A DNA stretch of 64,000 nt from an uncultured Bacteroidota bacterium (GCA_902602415.1 CACKQW010000003.1:1-64000); one strand, 5' to 3'; shown: positions 36,849 to 46,399, counted from the first letter of the stretch. Translations and numbers: made by a program. Notes: a model not told the origin generated them from the letters alone.

Positions 36849-37964
36849 TAACTTTTTTTTGAAGGTACTTCTAGTTTTAATTAGCTCAGGACTAAAATTT
36901 TCCCAAATTTTATCAATAGAGATGTTATCTATTAGCTCAGGTGTTCTCCTACAAATTTTAATTCCCTTTTTCTTTAATGTTTGAATAAATGAGTTAAATA
37001 TAATTGCTGTTACACCTCTTTTTTGATAATCCGGGTGGATGCCAATGAGATATAAATTTATTTTTTTATTAAAAAGCTTAGAATATAACAGATAAAAAAT
37101 CCCAAAGGGATATAAATAACCTCTTATTTTTTGTAATGCCCAGGCAAAAGAAGGCATGACAATAGCAAATGCAACGAGTTTTTTATTTTCATCTTGAACA
37201 AATTTAATATACTCTGGATTTATAAATTTTATATACTTTTTTTTCATGTATTCCTTTTGTTCTTCATTGATTTTAACAAAAGAGGACAATTTAGAATACG
37301 AATCGTTAAAAAGGTCAAACATTTCATTTGATCTTTTTAAAACCTCAGAAGTTTTTGTAAAGGTTACTTCTTGCAGATTATTTCTTTGTTTTACAACATC
37401 ACTAATTTGCTTATAATATTTCCCGTCAACATTTTTAAATTCAAATATTTTTTCATGGTATTTTTTCTCTTCTACAAACTGGTGCTTGATAAAATGCTTT
37501 TTGTAATATTCGTGATTATATGTGGTGATCATTGTGCCAATTTTATCAAATCCACTTGTCAATACACCCACTTTATCCAAATTTGTAAATCCCATCGGTC
37601 CTTCCATAAACTCTAAGCTATTTTCTCTACCAATCTGATCAATTTTATCAAGTAATTTTTTACTTACCTCATAATCATCAATGAAGTCAAACCAGCCAAA
37701 TCTAATTTTTTTAATTTTGGTAACCTCAACCTCATAATTATTAATAATTGCAACAATTCTTCCAACAACTTTAGACTTCTTGTATGCCAAAAATAAATTA
37801 GTTTTTGATTGTTTGATATTTGGATTTTTTTCCTTGTCAAAATTTTCAATTTCTTGATCAACAATAGGAGGTACCCAAAATTTTGAATTTTTATACAGCT
37901 TAAAAGGGAATTTAATAAACTTTAGAAGCTCATTTTTTGAGTCAACTTTTTTGATAGTAATCAT
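36837..37964 (-). CDS. GNAT-domain protein, possible N-acyltransferase of sphingo/sulfonolipid synthesis
   Basis: The 375-residue protein is a double-GNAT-like protein, longer than ordinary acetyltransferases. Features: FPFKLYKNSKFWVPPIVDQE near residue 19, VGRIVAIINN near 67, FMEGPMGFTNLDKVGVL near 118, and the acyl-CoA-binding region LYLIGIHPDYQKRGVTAIIF near 305. Such proteins occur next to serine-palmitoyltransferase-like genes in Bacteroidota and resemble in size and domain type the bacterial ceramide synthase of Caulobacter. I infer N-acylation of capnine or a sphingoid base; the sequence does not prove it. The start overlaps the upstream outer-membrane protein gene in ATGA. Older annotations sometimes call relatives GTP cyclohydrolase, which nothing here supports. 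Confidence 0.72.
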   Translation of the reverse strand: MITIKKVDSKNELLKFIKFPFKLYKNSKFWVPPIVDQEIENFDKEKNPNIKQSKTNLFLAYKKSKVVGRIVAIINNYEVEVTKIKKIRFGWFDFIDDYEVSKKLLDKIDQIGRENSLEFMEGPMGFTNLDKVGVLTSGFDKIGTMITTYNHEYYKKHFIKHQFVEEKKYHEKIFEFKNVDGKYYKQISDVVKQRNNLQEVTFTKTSEVLKRSNEMFDLFNDSYSKLSSFVKINEEQKEYMKKKYIKFINPEYIKFVQDENKKLVAFAIVMPSFAWALQKIRGYLYPFGIFYLLYSKLFNKKINLYLIGIHPDYQKRGVTAIIFNSFIQTLKKKGIKICRRTPELIDNISIDKIWENFSPELIKTRSTFKKKLSKN

Positions 37965-38833
37965 TCTTTGGAATTTAAATTAAACCTATGACTATATCCA
38001 AAACTGAGGGTGAATATTTTTGGTGTGGTTTTAAAATTTAATGATGATCCAATATCAAGCTGAATGTTTTTATTTATTAAGTATGCGACACCAAGTGCAA
38101 TTTTATTGTCAGCATAGAAGTCACTGATAATGGCTTGATTTTCTATGTAGGAAATAAATCTACCAGTAAATGCATGAGTTAAACTTAAAATATATCCATA
38201 GTCATTTTGCTTGGATCCAATCCTGTCCCCAATTAAATTACAAATCAATACTGATCTCTTGGAAAAGTTGCTTTGTAGTATAATTGAAATAGTTGGAGAA
38301 ATTCCTTTAACCCCATAGGCAGTGTAGGGATTATTTTCAGAATCAATATTTATTGCTGAATATATAGATACCGCAGGAATTAGATTTTTGAATGAAAATT
38401 TTTTATCAGCCCAATAGCTATAGTAATTTGGTTTATCCTCAAGTCCTTTTTTTGGGTCATATACTAAATATTTTGCACCAATTCTTAAAAATTTAAAATT
38501 ACTAACTTCTGATCTTCTGACGGGAACATATCTTAAATCATCAATTTTTTCCATTTGGAAATTTCCATCAATATTTAATTCAAGTTTTTCTAAAAATGCA
38601 CCAAATCTTACTGAAAAATCAATACCTGTTTGCTCGCTCTCATAATTAATTCTATTGTGGCTAGTTTCTGAAAAATAACCTGCATTTTCAAATTGGAGAA
38701 TATTTTTTCCTACAGAAAATGCTCCATGGGAAGAACCAGGTTTATTTGTGTTTATTATTTCCGTGTACTGTGAATAGATATTGTGCACAAGAAATAGATT
38801 TAAGAAAAAAGAAATAAATAGAACTTTATTCAT
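37961..38833 (-). CDS. Putative outer-membrane beta-barrel protein
   Basis: The 290-residue product has a signal peptide (MNKVLFISFFLNLFLVHNIYS) and a mature part of alternating beta strands, starting TEIINTNKPGSSHGAFSVGKNI and ending in FTLSFGYSHRF, with aromatic-terminated strands typical of barrels. It resembles the Phenol_MetA_deg/transporter-like family of Bacteroidota. It is first in a two-gene unit with the GNAT-domain protein (4-base ATGA overlap), so it may handle or export the lipid made nearby; this is inference. It is divergent from the DUF4834 gene across 80 bases. Confidence 0.78.
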   Translation of the reverse strand: MNKVLFISFFLNLFLVHNIYSQYTEIINTNKPGSSHGAFSVGKNILQFENAGYFSETSHNRINYESEQTGIDFSVRFGAFLEKLELNIDGNFQMEKIDDLRYVPVRRSEVSNFKFLRIGAKYLVYDPKKGLEDKPNYYSYWADKKFSFKNLIPAVSIYSAINIDSENNPYTAYGVKGISPTISIILQSNFSKRSVLICNLIGDRIGSKQNDYGYILSLTHAFTGRFISYIENQAIISDFYADNKIALGVAYLINKNIQLDIGSSLNFKTTPKIFTLSFGYSHRFNLNSKE

Positions 38834-38898
38834 AACACAAAATTAAAATTATTGTACAATTTAATAAGATATTAACTTTTTTTAAGAATATAGAATTG

Positions 38899-38906
38899 TA
38901 AATTTG
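38899..38906 (+). promoter_or_regulatory. Probable -7 box of the DUF4834-yfhO-glycosyltransferase operon
   Basis: TAAATTTG is a perfect -7 match but ends only 7 bases before the ATG at 38914, so transcripts would be nearly leaderless. A T-run occupies the -33 region instead of TTG. Confidence 0.4.
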
Positions 38907-38913
38907 GAAAAAT

Positions 38914-39141
38914 ATGAAGTTTCTATTTTATCTATTAGTATTTTATTTTTTATTTAGATTAATATCTAGATTTTTTCTTTATTACTTAAAAAGTAAAATT
39001 AATTCAAGTAATTATAACTTTCAGCAAGAAAAAAAAATGAAAAAAGAGGGAGATGTTTCGTTGGACAAGGTTCCTAAAAAAAAGAAACAAAGTTCGGATA
39101 AATTAGGTGAATATGTTGACTATGAAGAGGTTGATGAATAA
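38914..39141 (+). CDS. DUF4834 family small membrane protein
   Basis: The 75-residue protein has an N-terminal membrane helix (MKFLFYLLVFYFLFRLISRF) and a charged cytoplasmic tail with EGDVSLDKVPKKKKQSSDKLGEYVDYEEVDE, in parts KKEGDVSLDKVPK and GEYVDYEEVDE. This helix plus DYEE ending is the DUF4834 pattern of Bacteroidota; no function is known. It is the first gene of a probable operon: the YfhO-like start codon lies inside its last three codons, so translation is coupled. Confidence 0.88.
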   Translation: MKFLFYLLVFYFLFRLISRFFLYYLKSKINSSNYNFQQEKKMKKEGDVSLDKVPKKKKQSSDKLGEYVDYEEVDE

Positions 39142-41527
39142 AAAAATAGATAATATCAAACTTAAATATCTTTTTCGTCATGGTTTAGCGATATTAATTT
39201 TTGCTATAATTTCTGTTCTTTATTTTTTTCCATTATTGGAGGGAAAAAAGATTTTACAAAATGATATTGTTCAGTATTCTGGAATGTCCAAAGAACTTAA
39301 AGATTACCGTTTGGAAAACTCATCTGAGACTTATTGGACCAACTCGGCCTTTTCAGGTATGCCAACTTACCAACTGGGAGCAAAATATGATAATAATTAT
39401 ATTAAGAAAGTTGACTTATTAATTAGATTCCTCCCAAGACCAGCTGATTATCTTTTTTTATATTTTCTAGGGTTTTATGTATTAATGTTTAGTTTAAAAA
39501 TAGAGTACAGGCTAGCAATTCTTGGAGCTCTTTCTTTTGGTTTATCAACCTATTTATTGATAATAATAGGCGCAGGGCACAATGCTAAAGCCCATGCAAT
39601 TGCATACATGCCATTTGTTTTGTCTGGCTTTATTTACATAACAAGAAAAAAATATTTTTTAGGCTTTTTAATGACAACTATTTTTTTGGGGCTTCAAATA
39701 ACATCCAATCATTTTCAAATGACCTATTACTTGATGCTATTGATAAGTATTTTGGGTATTTGGTTTTTGTATAAAAATCTAATAAAAAAGGATTACAAAC
39801 ATATTTTCAATTCAATAGCAATAGTATTAGTTTCCTCAACATTAGCTTTACTGATGAATGCATCTAATCTTTTGGCTACTTACGAATATTCAAAATATTC
39901 AACAAGGGGAAATGCATCGACTTTGACTATTAATCCTGACGGTTCAACAAAGGAGATTTCTAAAGGTTTAGATTATGATTATATAACACAGTGGAGCTAT
40001 GGATTTTTTGAAACTTTTAATTTATTTATACCCCGAATAGTTGGCGGTGGATCATCTGAAGAATTAGGAAAAAATTCATCTTTTTACAAGTTTTTAGTTA
40101 CGAATGGATACAACAATATAGATGCGTTAAATATTGTTAAAAATTCACCTACTTATTGGGGGGATCAACCATTTGTAGAAGCACCTGCATACATTGGAAT
40201 TGCTGTGTTTTTTCTCTTTGTATTTTCTGTTTTTCTATATCGTGGAAAACATCTTGTTTGGATCCTTTCAGCTATATTCTTATCTCTCATGCTTTCCTAC
40301 GGAAAAAATTTAAATTTATTAACTGAATTTTTTATTAATAATATTCCTCTGTATAACAAATTTCGCGCTGTAGCATCTATTCAGGTTATTCTTGAGCTTT
40401 GTGTACCTATTTTGTCAATTTTTGGCTTGCAACAACTTTTTGATTCAGGTGTTTCAAATAAGAAAAAATTAAAAGCATTAACATATACATTTATTTTTTT
40501 CATTGGAATACTATTGTTTCTGCTTGGTGTGATGTCTAGTTTAAAATTTTCCGGTGCCTCTGATCAAATGTTAGGGCAAGAAATTATTTCAGTATTGATT
40601 GAAGACAGGAAATCTATATATTCTTCGCAGCTGTTCAGAACTTTCTTATACGTAATTGCGTGCAGCTTGATTTTATTTTTATTTATAAAAAATAAGCTTT
40701 CAAAAAATTCTCTGATCATTTCATTGGCTGTTATTATATTATTTGATTTGATTAGTTTTTCTAAAGTATATATCAACGAGAGTAATTTTACTGATAAAAA
40801 ATATGTTGATTTCCCTTATAAAATGGATATAATATATAATCAAATAAAGGAAGATCAGTCTGATTTTAGAATTTTAGATTTGACAACCAGTTCTACTAAA
40901 CCAAATTATTTTTTTAATTCAGTTCTTGGATACCATGCTGCTAAACTAGGCAGATATCAAGAGATAATTGATTTTTATCTTTCCAAAAACAATCTAAATG
41001 TGTTAAGTATGTTAAACACTAAATATATCTTATATAATGATTCAATTGGAACTAAAATATTTACCAATGATATAGCGCCAGGAAGTGCATGGTTTGTTAC
41101 AGAAAATGTAAATGTAAAAAATGACAATGAAGAAATTTTATCATTAGCTGCTTTGGAATTCATGAATTCATCCGTTTCACAAAAAATAGAAGATAAAAAT
41201 TATAATAACAGAATTTATAATATTGAACTTGTTGATAAGAAGCCTAATTATTTAAAATATAAAGCAAAAACTGATGAAAAAGGATTAGTTGTATTCTCTG
41301 AAGTTTATTATCCACAAGGTTGGGTGTCATTAATTAACGGAGTAGCTGTTGATCATTTTCAAGTAAATTACATTTTGAGAGGAATGGAGATTCCTGAAGG
41401 AGAACATGTTATTGAATTTATTTTTGATCCAAAGGTTGTTAAAACTGGTTCTACTGTAAGCCTTTTTGGATCTATTGGTTTTTTACTCTTTTTTATTGTT
41501 GGAATTTATATAAAATCAAGAAATTGA
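39134..41527 (+). CDS. YfhO-like multispanning membrane protein
   Basis: The 797-residue protein has about 12-14 transmembrane segments and a C-terminal soluble domain from about residue 560. The loop motif NDIVQYSGMSKELKDYR near residue 52 and SAFSGMPTYQLG near 80 are family markers, and the end, VVFSEVYYPQGWVSLINGVAVD, is the typical YfhO tail. YfhO proteins resemble GT-C glycosyltransferases and in Gram-positives take part in glycosylating cell-envelope polymers. Here the neighbour is a glycosyltransferase, consistent with envelope glycan work. I use the ATG at 39134, which overlaps the DUF4834 stop by 8 bases. Confidence 0.88.
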   Translation: MNKKIDNIKLKYLFRHGLAILIFAIISVLYFFPLLEGKKILQNDIVQYSGMSKELKDYRLENSSETYWTNSAFSGMPTYQLGAKYDNNYIKKVDLLIRFLPRPADYLFLYFLGFYVLMFSLKIEYRLAILGALSFGLSTYLLIIIGAGHNAKAHAIAYMPFVLSGFIYITRKKYFLGFLMTTIFLGLQITSNHFQMTYYLMLLISILGIWFLYKNLIKKDYKHIFNSIAIVLVSSTLALLMNASNLLATYEYSKYSTRGNASTLTINPDGSTKEISKGLDYDYITQWSYGFFETFNLFIPRIVGGGSSEELGKNSSFYKFLVTNGYNNIDALNIVKNSPTYWGDQPFVEAPAYIGIAVFFLFVFSVFLYRGKHLVWILSAIFLSLMLSYGKNLNLLTEFFINNIPLYNKFRAVASIQVILELCVPILSIFGLQQLFDSGVSNKKKLKALTYTFIFFIGILLFLLGVMSSLKFSGASDQMLGQEIISVLIEDRKSIYSSQLFRTFLYVIACSLILFLFIKNKLSKNSLIISLAVIILFDLISFSKVYINESNFTDKKYVDFPYKMDIIYNQIKEDQSDFRILDLTTSSTKPNYFFNSVLGYHAAKLGRYQEIIDFYLSKNNLNVLSMLNTKYILYNDSIGTKIFTNDIAPGSAWFVTENVNVKNDNEEILSLAALEFMNSSVSQKIEDKNYNNRIYNIELVDKKPNYLKYKAKTDEKGLVVFSEVYYPQGWVSLINGVAVDHFQVNYILRGMEIPEGEHVIEFIFDPKVVKTGSTVSLFGSIGFLLFFIVGIYIKSRN

Positions 41528-42789
41528 AAAAAGTTTTAATTGTAACTTATTATTGGCCACCTGCAGGTGGTCCTGGGGTTCAAAGATGGTTAAAATTTGC
41601 AAATAATTTAACCAATTTTGATTTTGAACCACATGTGCTTGTACCAAAAGAACCAAACTATGCAATTATAGATAATTCTTTAGAAAAAGAGATATCATCA
41701 AAGATCAAGTTGGTTAGTTGTCCTATTTTTGAAATTTCTGATTTTATCCCATTCAAAAATTATTTCAACTCTTTTAGATCTGGAAATATTAATCAAATTA
41801 GTGATCAATCCTTTTTTGAAAAAATTCTTTTTTTTCTAAGGGGAAATTTATTCATTCCAGATTTAAAAATATTTTGGAGGAAAAAAGCTGTTAAATTTTT
41901 AAGAAAATACCTTCAAAAAAATCAATTTGATACAATTGTTACCACAGGACCACCACACAGTATTCATTTAATAGGTCTAGATATAAAAGAAGAGTTCGAT
42001 ATAAATTGGATCGCTGACTTTCGGGACCCATGGCTTATGTTAAGTAGTAATATGAAGTTTCATTTTTTATCTCAAACAAAGTCTAAACATTTAAAATTAA
42101 GAAATATGGTATTGCAAAATGCCAACAAGGTTGTTGTTACCTCGGAAAAATTAAAAAATTACTATAATAAATTTACTAGTAATATTGTTAAGATAACGAA
42201 TGGTTATGATGGAACAGATTTAAAATACGATTTAGATAAAAATTTTACAATTACACATGTTGGATCTCTGTATCCAGACAGAAATCCAGAAATATTATGG
42301 GAAGTATTGGAAAGAATGTGTATGAACACAAAAGGTTTTGAGGATCACTTTAATCTTCAGTTAATAGGTAATATTGATAAAAAAATCAAAAAGCGCTTAA
42401 ATATTTCAAAATTTTCCAAATGTGTCTCCTTTAAAGGATATATTTCAGAAAAAAATACTCACTCATATATATTTTCTAGTCAGCTATTACTAATGGTTGA
42501 ATCTATTGATAAAGTGATGTCTTATGTGATTCCTGGAAAGTTTTTCAAGTATTTATATTCAAAAAGACCAATTATTGTTATTGGGCCATCAGATTCTGAA
42601 ATCGAGCAAATAATGAATGAGTTTAAATGTGGTAAATACTTTACACAAGATAAAAAAGAGTTGCTTTATTCCTATTTAGAAGACTGCTACAGAAAGTTTA
42701 AAAAAAATGATTTAAAGAACAGGGAATATTCGGTTGAAAAGTATGATAGGCTACATTTAACAAAAAAACTTGTAGAATTAATCAAATAA
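41524..42789 (+). CDS. GT4-like glycosyltransferase
   Basis: The 421-residue protein begins KKVLIVTYYWPPAGGPGVQRWLKFA, in parts YYWPPAGGPGVQRW, the N-terminal donor-loop signature of group 1 glycosyltransferases. It continues WIADFRDPW near residue 162, VVVTSEKLKNYY near 200, THVGSLYPDRNPEIL near 244, and a C-terminal Rossmann half with GKFFKYLYSKRPIIVIGPSDSEIEQI near 338 (in parts KYLYSKRPII), where the sugar-nucleotide binds. The start is TTG, forming a TTGA overlap with the yfhO stop. The acceptor is unknown; the operon suggests an exopolysaccharide or glycoprotein pathway. Confidence 0.9.
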   Translation: MKKVLIVTYYWPPAGGPGVQRWLKFANNLTNFDFEPHVLVPKEPNYAIIDNSLEKEISSKIKLVSCPIFEISDFIPFKNYFNSFRSGNINQISDQSFFEKILFFLRGNLFIPDLKIFWRKKAVKFLRKYLQKNQFDTIVTTGPPHSIHLIGLDIKEEFDINWIADFRDPWLMLSSNMKFHFLSQTKSKHLKLRNMVLQNANKVVVTSEKLKNYYNKFTSNIVKITNGYDGTDLKYDLDKNFTITHVGSLYPDRNPEILWEVLERMCMNTKGFEDHFNLQLIGNIDKKIKKRLNISKFSKCVSFKGYISEKNTHSYIFSSQLLLMVESIDKVMSYVIPGKFFKYLYSKRPIIVIGPSDSEIEQIMNEFKCGKYFTQDKKELLYSYLEDCYRKFKKNDLKNREYSVEKYDRLHLTKKLVELIK

Positions 42790-42829
42790 AAAAAGCAAAG
42801 CCCTGTTATTTAGGAAAGAAACAGGGCTT
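42788..42829 (-). terminator. Hairpin terminator of uvrA
   Basis: AAGCCCTGTT (42798-42807) and AACAGGGCTT (42820-42829) form a perfect 10-base stem with a 12-base loop. On the minus strand it is followed by TGCTTTTTTTAT, so it ends uvrA transcription about 63 bases after the stop. It may also stop the glycosyltransferase transcript from the other side, though no T-run follows on the plus strand. Confidence 0.8.
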
Positions 42830-42891
42830 GTACTAACTATTCAATAAATTAAACTAACCATTAACCGAATTACAAAGCACGTGCCAAACTT

Positions 42892-45645
42892 TTATTTGTA
42901 AGCTTTTTCTAAATAATTAGCAGTAGGAAATTTTTTATTTAGATATTTCTTTATATCTCCGCTGAATAGGACTTTTCCTCCATTATTTCCACCTTTTGGA
43001 CCAAGATCAATTATATGATCTGAGCATTTAACTAATTCCATATTGTGCTCTATTAAAATGACAGAATTACCCAGATCAACTAATGAGTTAATGGATATTA
43101 AAAGTTTTTTTATGTCATCAAAGTGTAACCCCGTTGTTGGCTCATCAAAAAGGAAAAGTCCATTCTTAGATTTGCTTCGCATACTTAAAAAATATGCAAG
43201 TTTTATTCTTTGAGCTTCTCCACCAGAAAGGGTAGAGGAACTCTGACCTAATTTCACATAACCCAAACCAACATTTTTAAGGATATTAAGTTTATCTAAA
43301 ATTTTGTTTTTGTTTATTTCACTAAAATATTCGATAGCTTCATCAACAGTTAAATTTAACACCTCAAAAATGTTCTTATTACCTACTTTTATCTCTAAAA
43401 TTTCAGATTTAAATTTTTTTCCGTTACATGCTTCACATGGAAGTGAAACGTCAGGCATAAATTGCATTTCTATCAAATTTGTTCCTTCGCCCTTGCAATT
43501 TTCACATCTTCCACCATCTACATTAAATGAAAAATGTTTTGGTTTATATCCCCTTATTCGACTTTCACGATTTTCAGAAAATACCTTTCTGATCTCATCA
43601 TAAGCTTTTATATAGGTTATAGGATTAGATCTCGATGACTTTCCGATAGGATTTTGACTAACATATTCAACAAATTTTATATCATTAATATCCCCTCCAA
43701 TTGCATCAAATTCTCCCGGTTTAACTGAAAAATCTTTTAAATTATTTAATATAGCAGGATATATAATTTTATTCACTAGTGTGCTTTTACCTGATCCAGA
43801 AACACCAGTAATTGAAACCAAACAGTTTAGTGGAATGTCTAAATTTATATTTTTAAGATTATTTTCTCTAGCACCCTTAATAGTTATTTTTTTATTTACT
43901 TTCCTCGTTCGTTTTGGTAATTCAATTTTTAAATTACCGTTTAAATAATTTGCTGTTATAGAATTTTGATTAATAAAGTCATGAAAACTTCCACTTGCCA
44001 CAATATTACCTCCATTGGTACCTGCATATGGGCCAATGTCAATTACATAGTCAGCAGATCTTATGATATCTTCATCATGTTCTACTATTATGACAGTATT
44101 TCCTAAATTTTTAAGTTTTAGAAGAATTTTGATTAAACTTAATGTGTCTTGTGGGTGTAGACCTATACTTGGTTCATCTAAAATATACAATGATCCGGTT
44201 AAATTACTTCCAACACAAGTAGCTAAATTAATTCTTTGGCTTTCTCCACCAGAGAGAGTACTGGATTTTCTATTGAGGGTCAGATAACCTAAGCCTAAAT
44301 CATTCAAACAACTTAATCTTTCAATTATTTCATCAATTAGTCTATTTTTAGAATTTTGATTTTTAAAAAAATCAAGTAATTCATCTAATGGTAGGTTGAT
44401 TAATTCAAAAATATTTTTACCGGAAAACTTAACATAACCAGCTTCTTTGCATAATCTGTTGCCTGAGCATGAGTTACAGCTTGTTTTTCCCCTGTATCTT
44501 GAAAGCAAAACTCTATTTTGGATTTTGTATAATTTCTTTTCTAGTTTTGAAAAAAAATCATTGATACCAATCAATTCTTCATTTCCATCCCATAATAATT
44601 TTTTATTAGCTTCTGAAAGTTGTGTGTAAGGCTTATGAATTGGAAATTTATACTTTGATGCATTTTTAATAAAAAGGGACCTGTATTTGCCCAATTTTTT
44701 GCCTTTCCAAGGAAAAACACATCCTTCATATACTGATAATGAAGAGTTAGGAATTACTAGTCTTTCATCAATACCAACGATATCTCCATATCCTTCACAT
44801 TTTTTACATGCACCGCTAGGATTATTGAAACTAAAAAAATTAACAGAGGGCTGTGTAAATTTGATACCATCAAGTTCTAAATTTGTGTTAAAATATTTAT
44901 ATTTATTGGAATCAATATTTTTTACAACACATTTTCCTTTCCCCTCAAATATTGCTGTAGATATCGAATCATTAACCCTGTCTAAAAATTGCTTTGATCC
45001 GTTTACAATAATTCTGTCAATAACCAGGAAAATACTATTATAATCATTAATTTTTTTTGTATCAACATCTTTAATTTTAACAATTTCATCATCTATAAGT
45101 AATCTGTTATAATTTTGTACGATTAGTGACTTGAGTTTTTTCTTTATATTTTTTTCATTTATTTCCTCAAGTTTGATAACTAATAATAATTTAGTTCCAT
45201 ATTCTACAGATTTTATAAAATCTGAAATTTCAGAAATTGTAGTTCTTTTAACTTCTTTATTGCTAATTGGTGAGTATGTTTTACCATATCTAGAAAAAAG
45301 TAGTTTTAAATAATCATAAATTTCGGATTTAGTTCCAACAGTAGATCTGGGATTTGATAGTGAAATTTTTTGCTCTAAGGCAATAGCAGGGGATAAACCC
45401 GTAATTTTTTTGACTTTAGGCTTTTCTAATCTTTCAAGAAATTGCCTTGCGTAGCTTGAAAGACTTTCGACATACCTTCTTTGCCCTTCCGCGTAAATTG
45501 TATCAAATGCTAGGGATGATTTGCCACTGCCGGAAACACCAGTAATAACAACTAATTTTTCCTTGGGTAGTTTTAGGTTTATTGAATTTAAATTGTGCAT
45601 CTCTGCTCCAAAAATTTCAATAAACTTTGGGTTTTTACTTTTCAC
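42892..45645 (-). CDS. uvrA: Excinuclease ABC subunit A
   Basis: UvrA scans DNA for bulky lesions and loads UvrB. The 917-residue protein has two ABC modules: Walker A GVSGSGKSSLAFD near residue 35 with signature LSGGESQRINLA near 465, and GVSGSGKSTLVNK near 615 with LSGGEAQRIKLA near 805. Zinc-binding pairs are visible (CKKCEGYG; CNSCSGNRLC; CENCKGEG with CEACNGKKF). Length is near normal. The start is uncertain: the frame opens at TTG 45660, but GTG 45645 gives the usual short N-terminus before NPKFIEIFGAEMHNL. Upstream is a 154-base divergent region shared with the sigma factor. Confidence 0.96.
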   Translation of the reverse strand: MKSKNPKFIEIFGAEMHNLNSINLKLPKEKLVVITGVSGSGKSSLAFDTIYAEGQRRYVESLSSYARQFLERLEKPKVKKITGLSPAIALEQKISLSNPRSTVGTKSEIYDYLKLLFSRYGKTYSPISNKEVKRTTISEISDFIKSVEYGTKLLLVIKLEEINEKNIKKKLKSLIVQNYNRLLIDDEIVKIKDVDTKKINDYNSIFLVIDRIIVNGSKQFLDRVNDSISTAIFEGKGKCVVKNIDSNKYKYFNTNLELDGIKFTQPSVNFFSFNNPSGACKKCEGYGDIVGIDERLVIPNSSLSVYEGCVFPWKGKKLGKYRSLFIKNASKYKFPIHKPYTQLSEANKKLLWDGNEELIGINDFFSKLEKKLYKIQNRVLLSRYRGKTSCNSCSGNRLCKEAGYVKFSGKNIFELINLPLDELLDFFKNQNSKNRLIDEIIERLSCLNDLGLGYLTLNRKSSTLSGGESQRINLATCVGSNLTGSLYILDEPSIGLHPQDTLSLIKILLKLKNLGNTVIIVEHDEDIIRSADYVIDIGPYAGTNGGNIVASGSFHDFINQNSITANYLNGNLKIELPKRTRKVNKKITIKGARENNLKNINLDIPLNCLVSITGVSGSGKSTLVNKIIYPAILNNLKDFSVKPGEFDAIGGDINDIKFVEYVSQNPIGKSSRSNPITYIKAYDEIRKVFSENRESRIRGYKPKHFSFNVDGGRCENCKGEGTNLIEMQFMPDVSLPCEACNGKKFKSEILEIKVGNKNIFEVLNLTVDEAIEYFSEINKNKILDKLNILKNVGLGYVKLGQSSSTLSGGEAQRIKLAYFLSMRSKSKNGLFLFDEPTTGLHFDDIKKLLISINSLVDLGNSVILIEHNMELVKCSDHIIDLGPKGGNNGGKVLFSGDIKKYLNKKFPTANYLEKAYK

Positions 45646-45814
45646 AATTTTATAAAACAAATACTGTGCTATTTATACAAACAAATAATTTAAAAAAAAT
45701 AATTTTTGATCAATTATCATTAAAAACGTATATTTACATAAATTAAATCTACTGCCTATAGAATAACATTACACTAAAAAAGATAATTTCTGTTAATTAT
45801 TTAAAAGTAATGTT

Positions 45815-46399
45815 ATGAAAAAAAATCATATTTCTGATTCCGTTCTTGTTAAATCTTACATACAGGGAGATGAAAGGTCCCTCGAGATGCTTATTAAGAG
45901 ACATAAACAACGTATTTACAATTTTATTTATTCAAAAGTCTTTGATAGAGATCTTACCGAGGATATCTTTCAAGATACCTTCATAAAGGTTATTAGGACA
46001 CTTAAATTGGGTAATTACAATGAAGAGGGAAAATTTGTCTCATGGGTCATGAGAATAGCTCACAACTTAGTTATTGATCATTTTAGAAAAAATTCAAGAA
46101 TTCCAAAATTTGAATCAAACAATGATTTTGATATATTTTCTGTTTTAAAAGATAATGAAATTGATGTTGAAAATAAGATGATTAAGGATCAAATCCTAGT
46201 AGAAGTAAAAAAGATAATTAATCTATTGCCTAATGATCAAAAGGAAGTATTAGTTCAAAGGTACTATAACGAGCTCAGTTTCAAAGAAATATCTGAAAAA
46301 ACTGGAGTTAGTATTAATACTTCATTAGGAAGAATGAGATATGCCTTAATCAATCTAAGAAATATCATAAAAAAACAAAATATTTCATTAACGAATTGA
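45815..46399 (+). CDS. RNA polymerase sigma-70 family (ECF-like) factor
   Basis: The 194-residue protein has sigma region 2 (LVKSYIQGDERSLEMLIKRH near residue 12; DLTEDIFQDTFIKVIRTL near 47; FVSWVMRIAHNLVIDHFRKN near 75) and region 4 (LLPNDQKEVLVQRYYNELSFKEISEKTGVSINTSLGRMRYAL, in parts ELSFKEISEKTGVSINT near 150). No anti-sigma gene with a transmembrane domain follows; instead there is a 45-codon ORF 49 bases downstream, an arrangement seen beside this sigma factor in flavobacteria. Target genes cannot be read from here. The possible promoter TATATTTAC at about 45730 is one base off consensus. Confidence 0.94.
   Translation: MKKNHISDSVLVKSYIQGDERSLEMLIKRHKQRIYNFIYSKVFDRDLTEDIFQDTFIKVIRTLKLGNYNEEGKFVSWVMRIAHNLVIDHFRKNSRIPKFESNNDFDIFSVLKDNEIDVENKMIKDQILVEVKKIINLLPNDQKEVLVQRYYNELSFKEISEKTGVSINTSLGRMRYALINLRNIIKKQNISLTN

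Noticed and set aside
36837-37964. GTP cyclohydrolase label for the large GNAT protein
   Set aside because: No cyclohydrolase motif is present, while acyl-CoA-binding GNAT features are.
45720-45740. TATATTTAC as a promoter of the sigma factor gene
   Set aside because: One base off the TANNTTTG consensus and no clear -33 element, so not listed as a feature.
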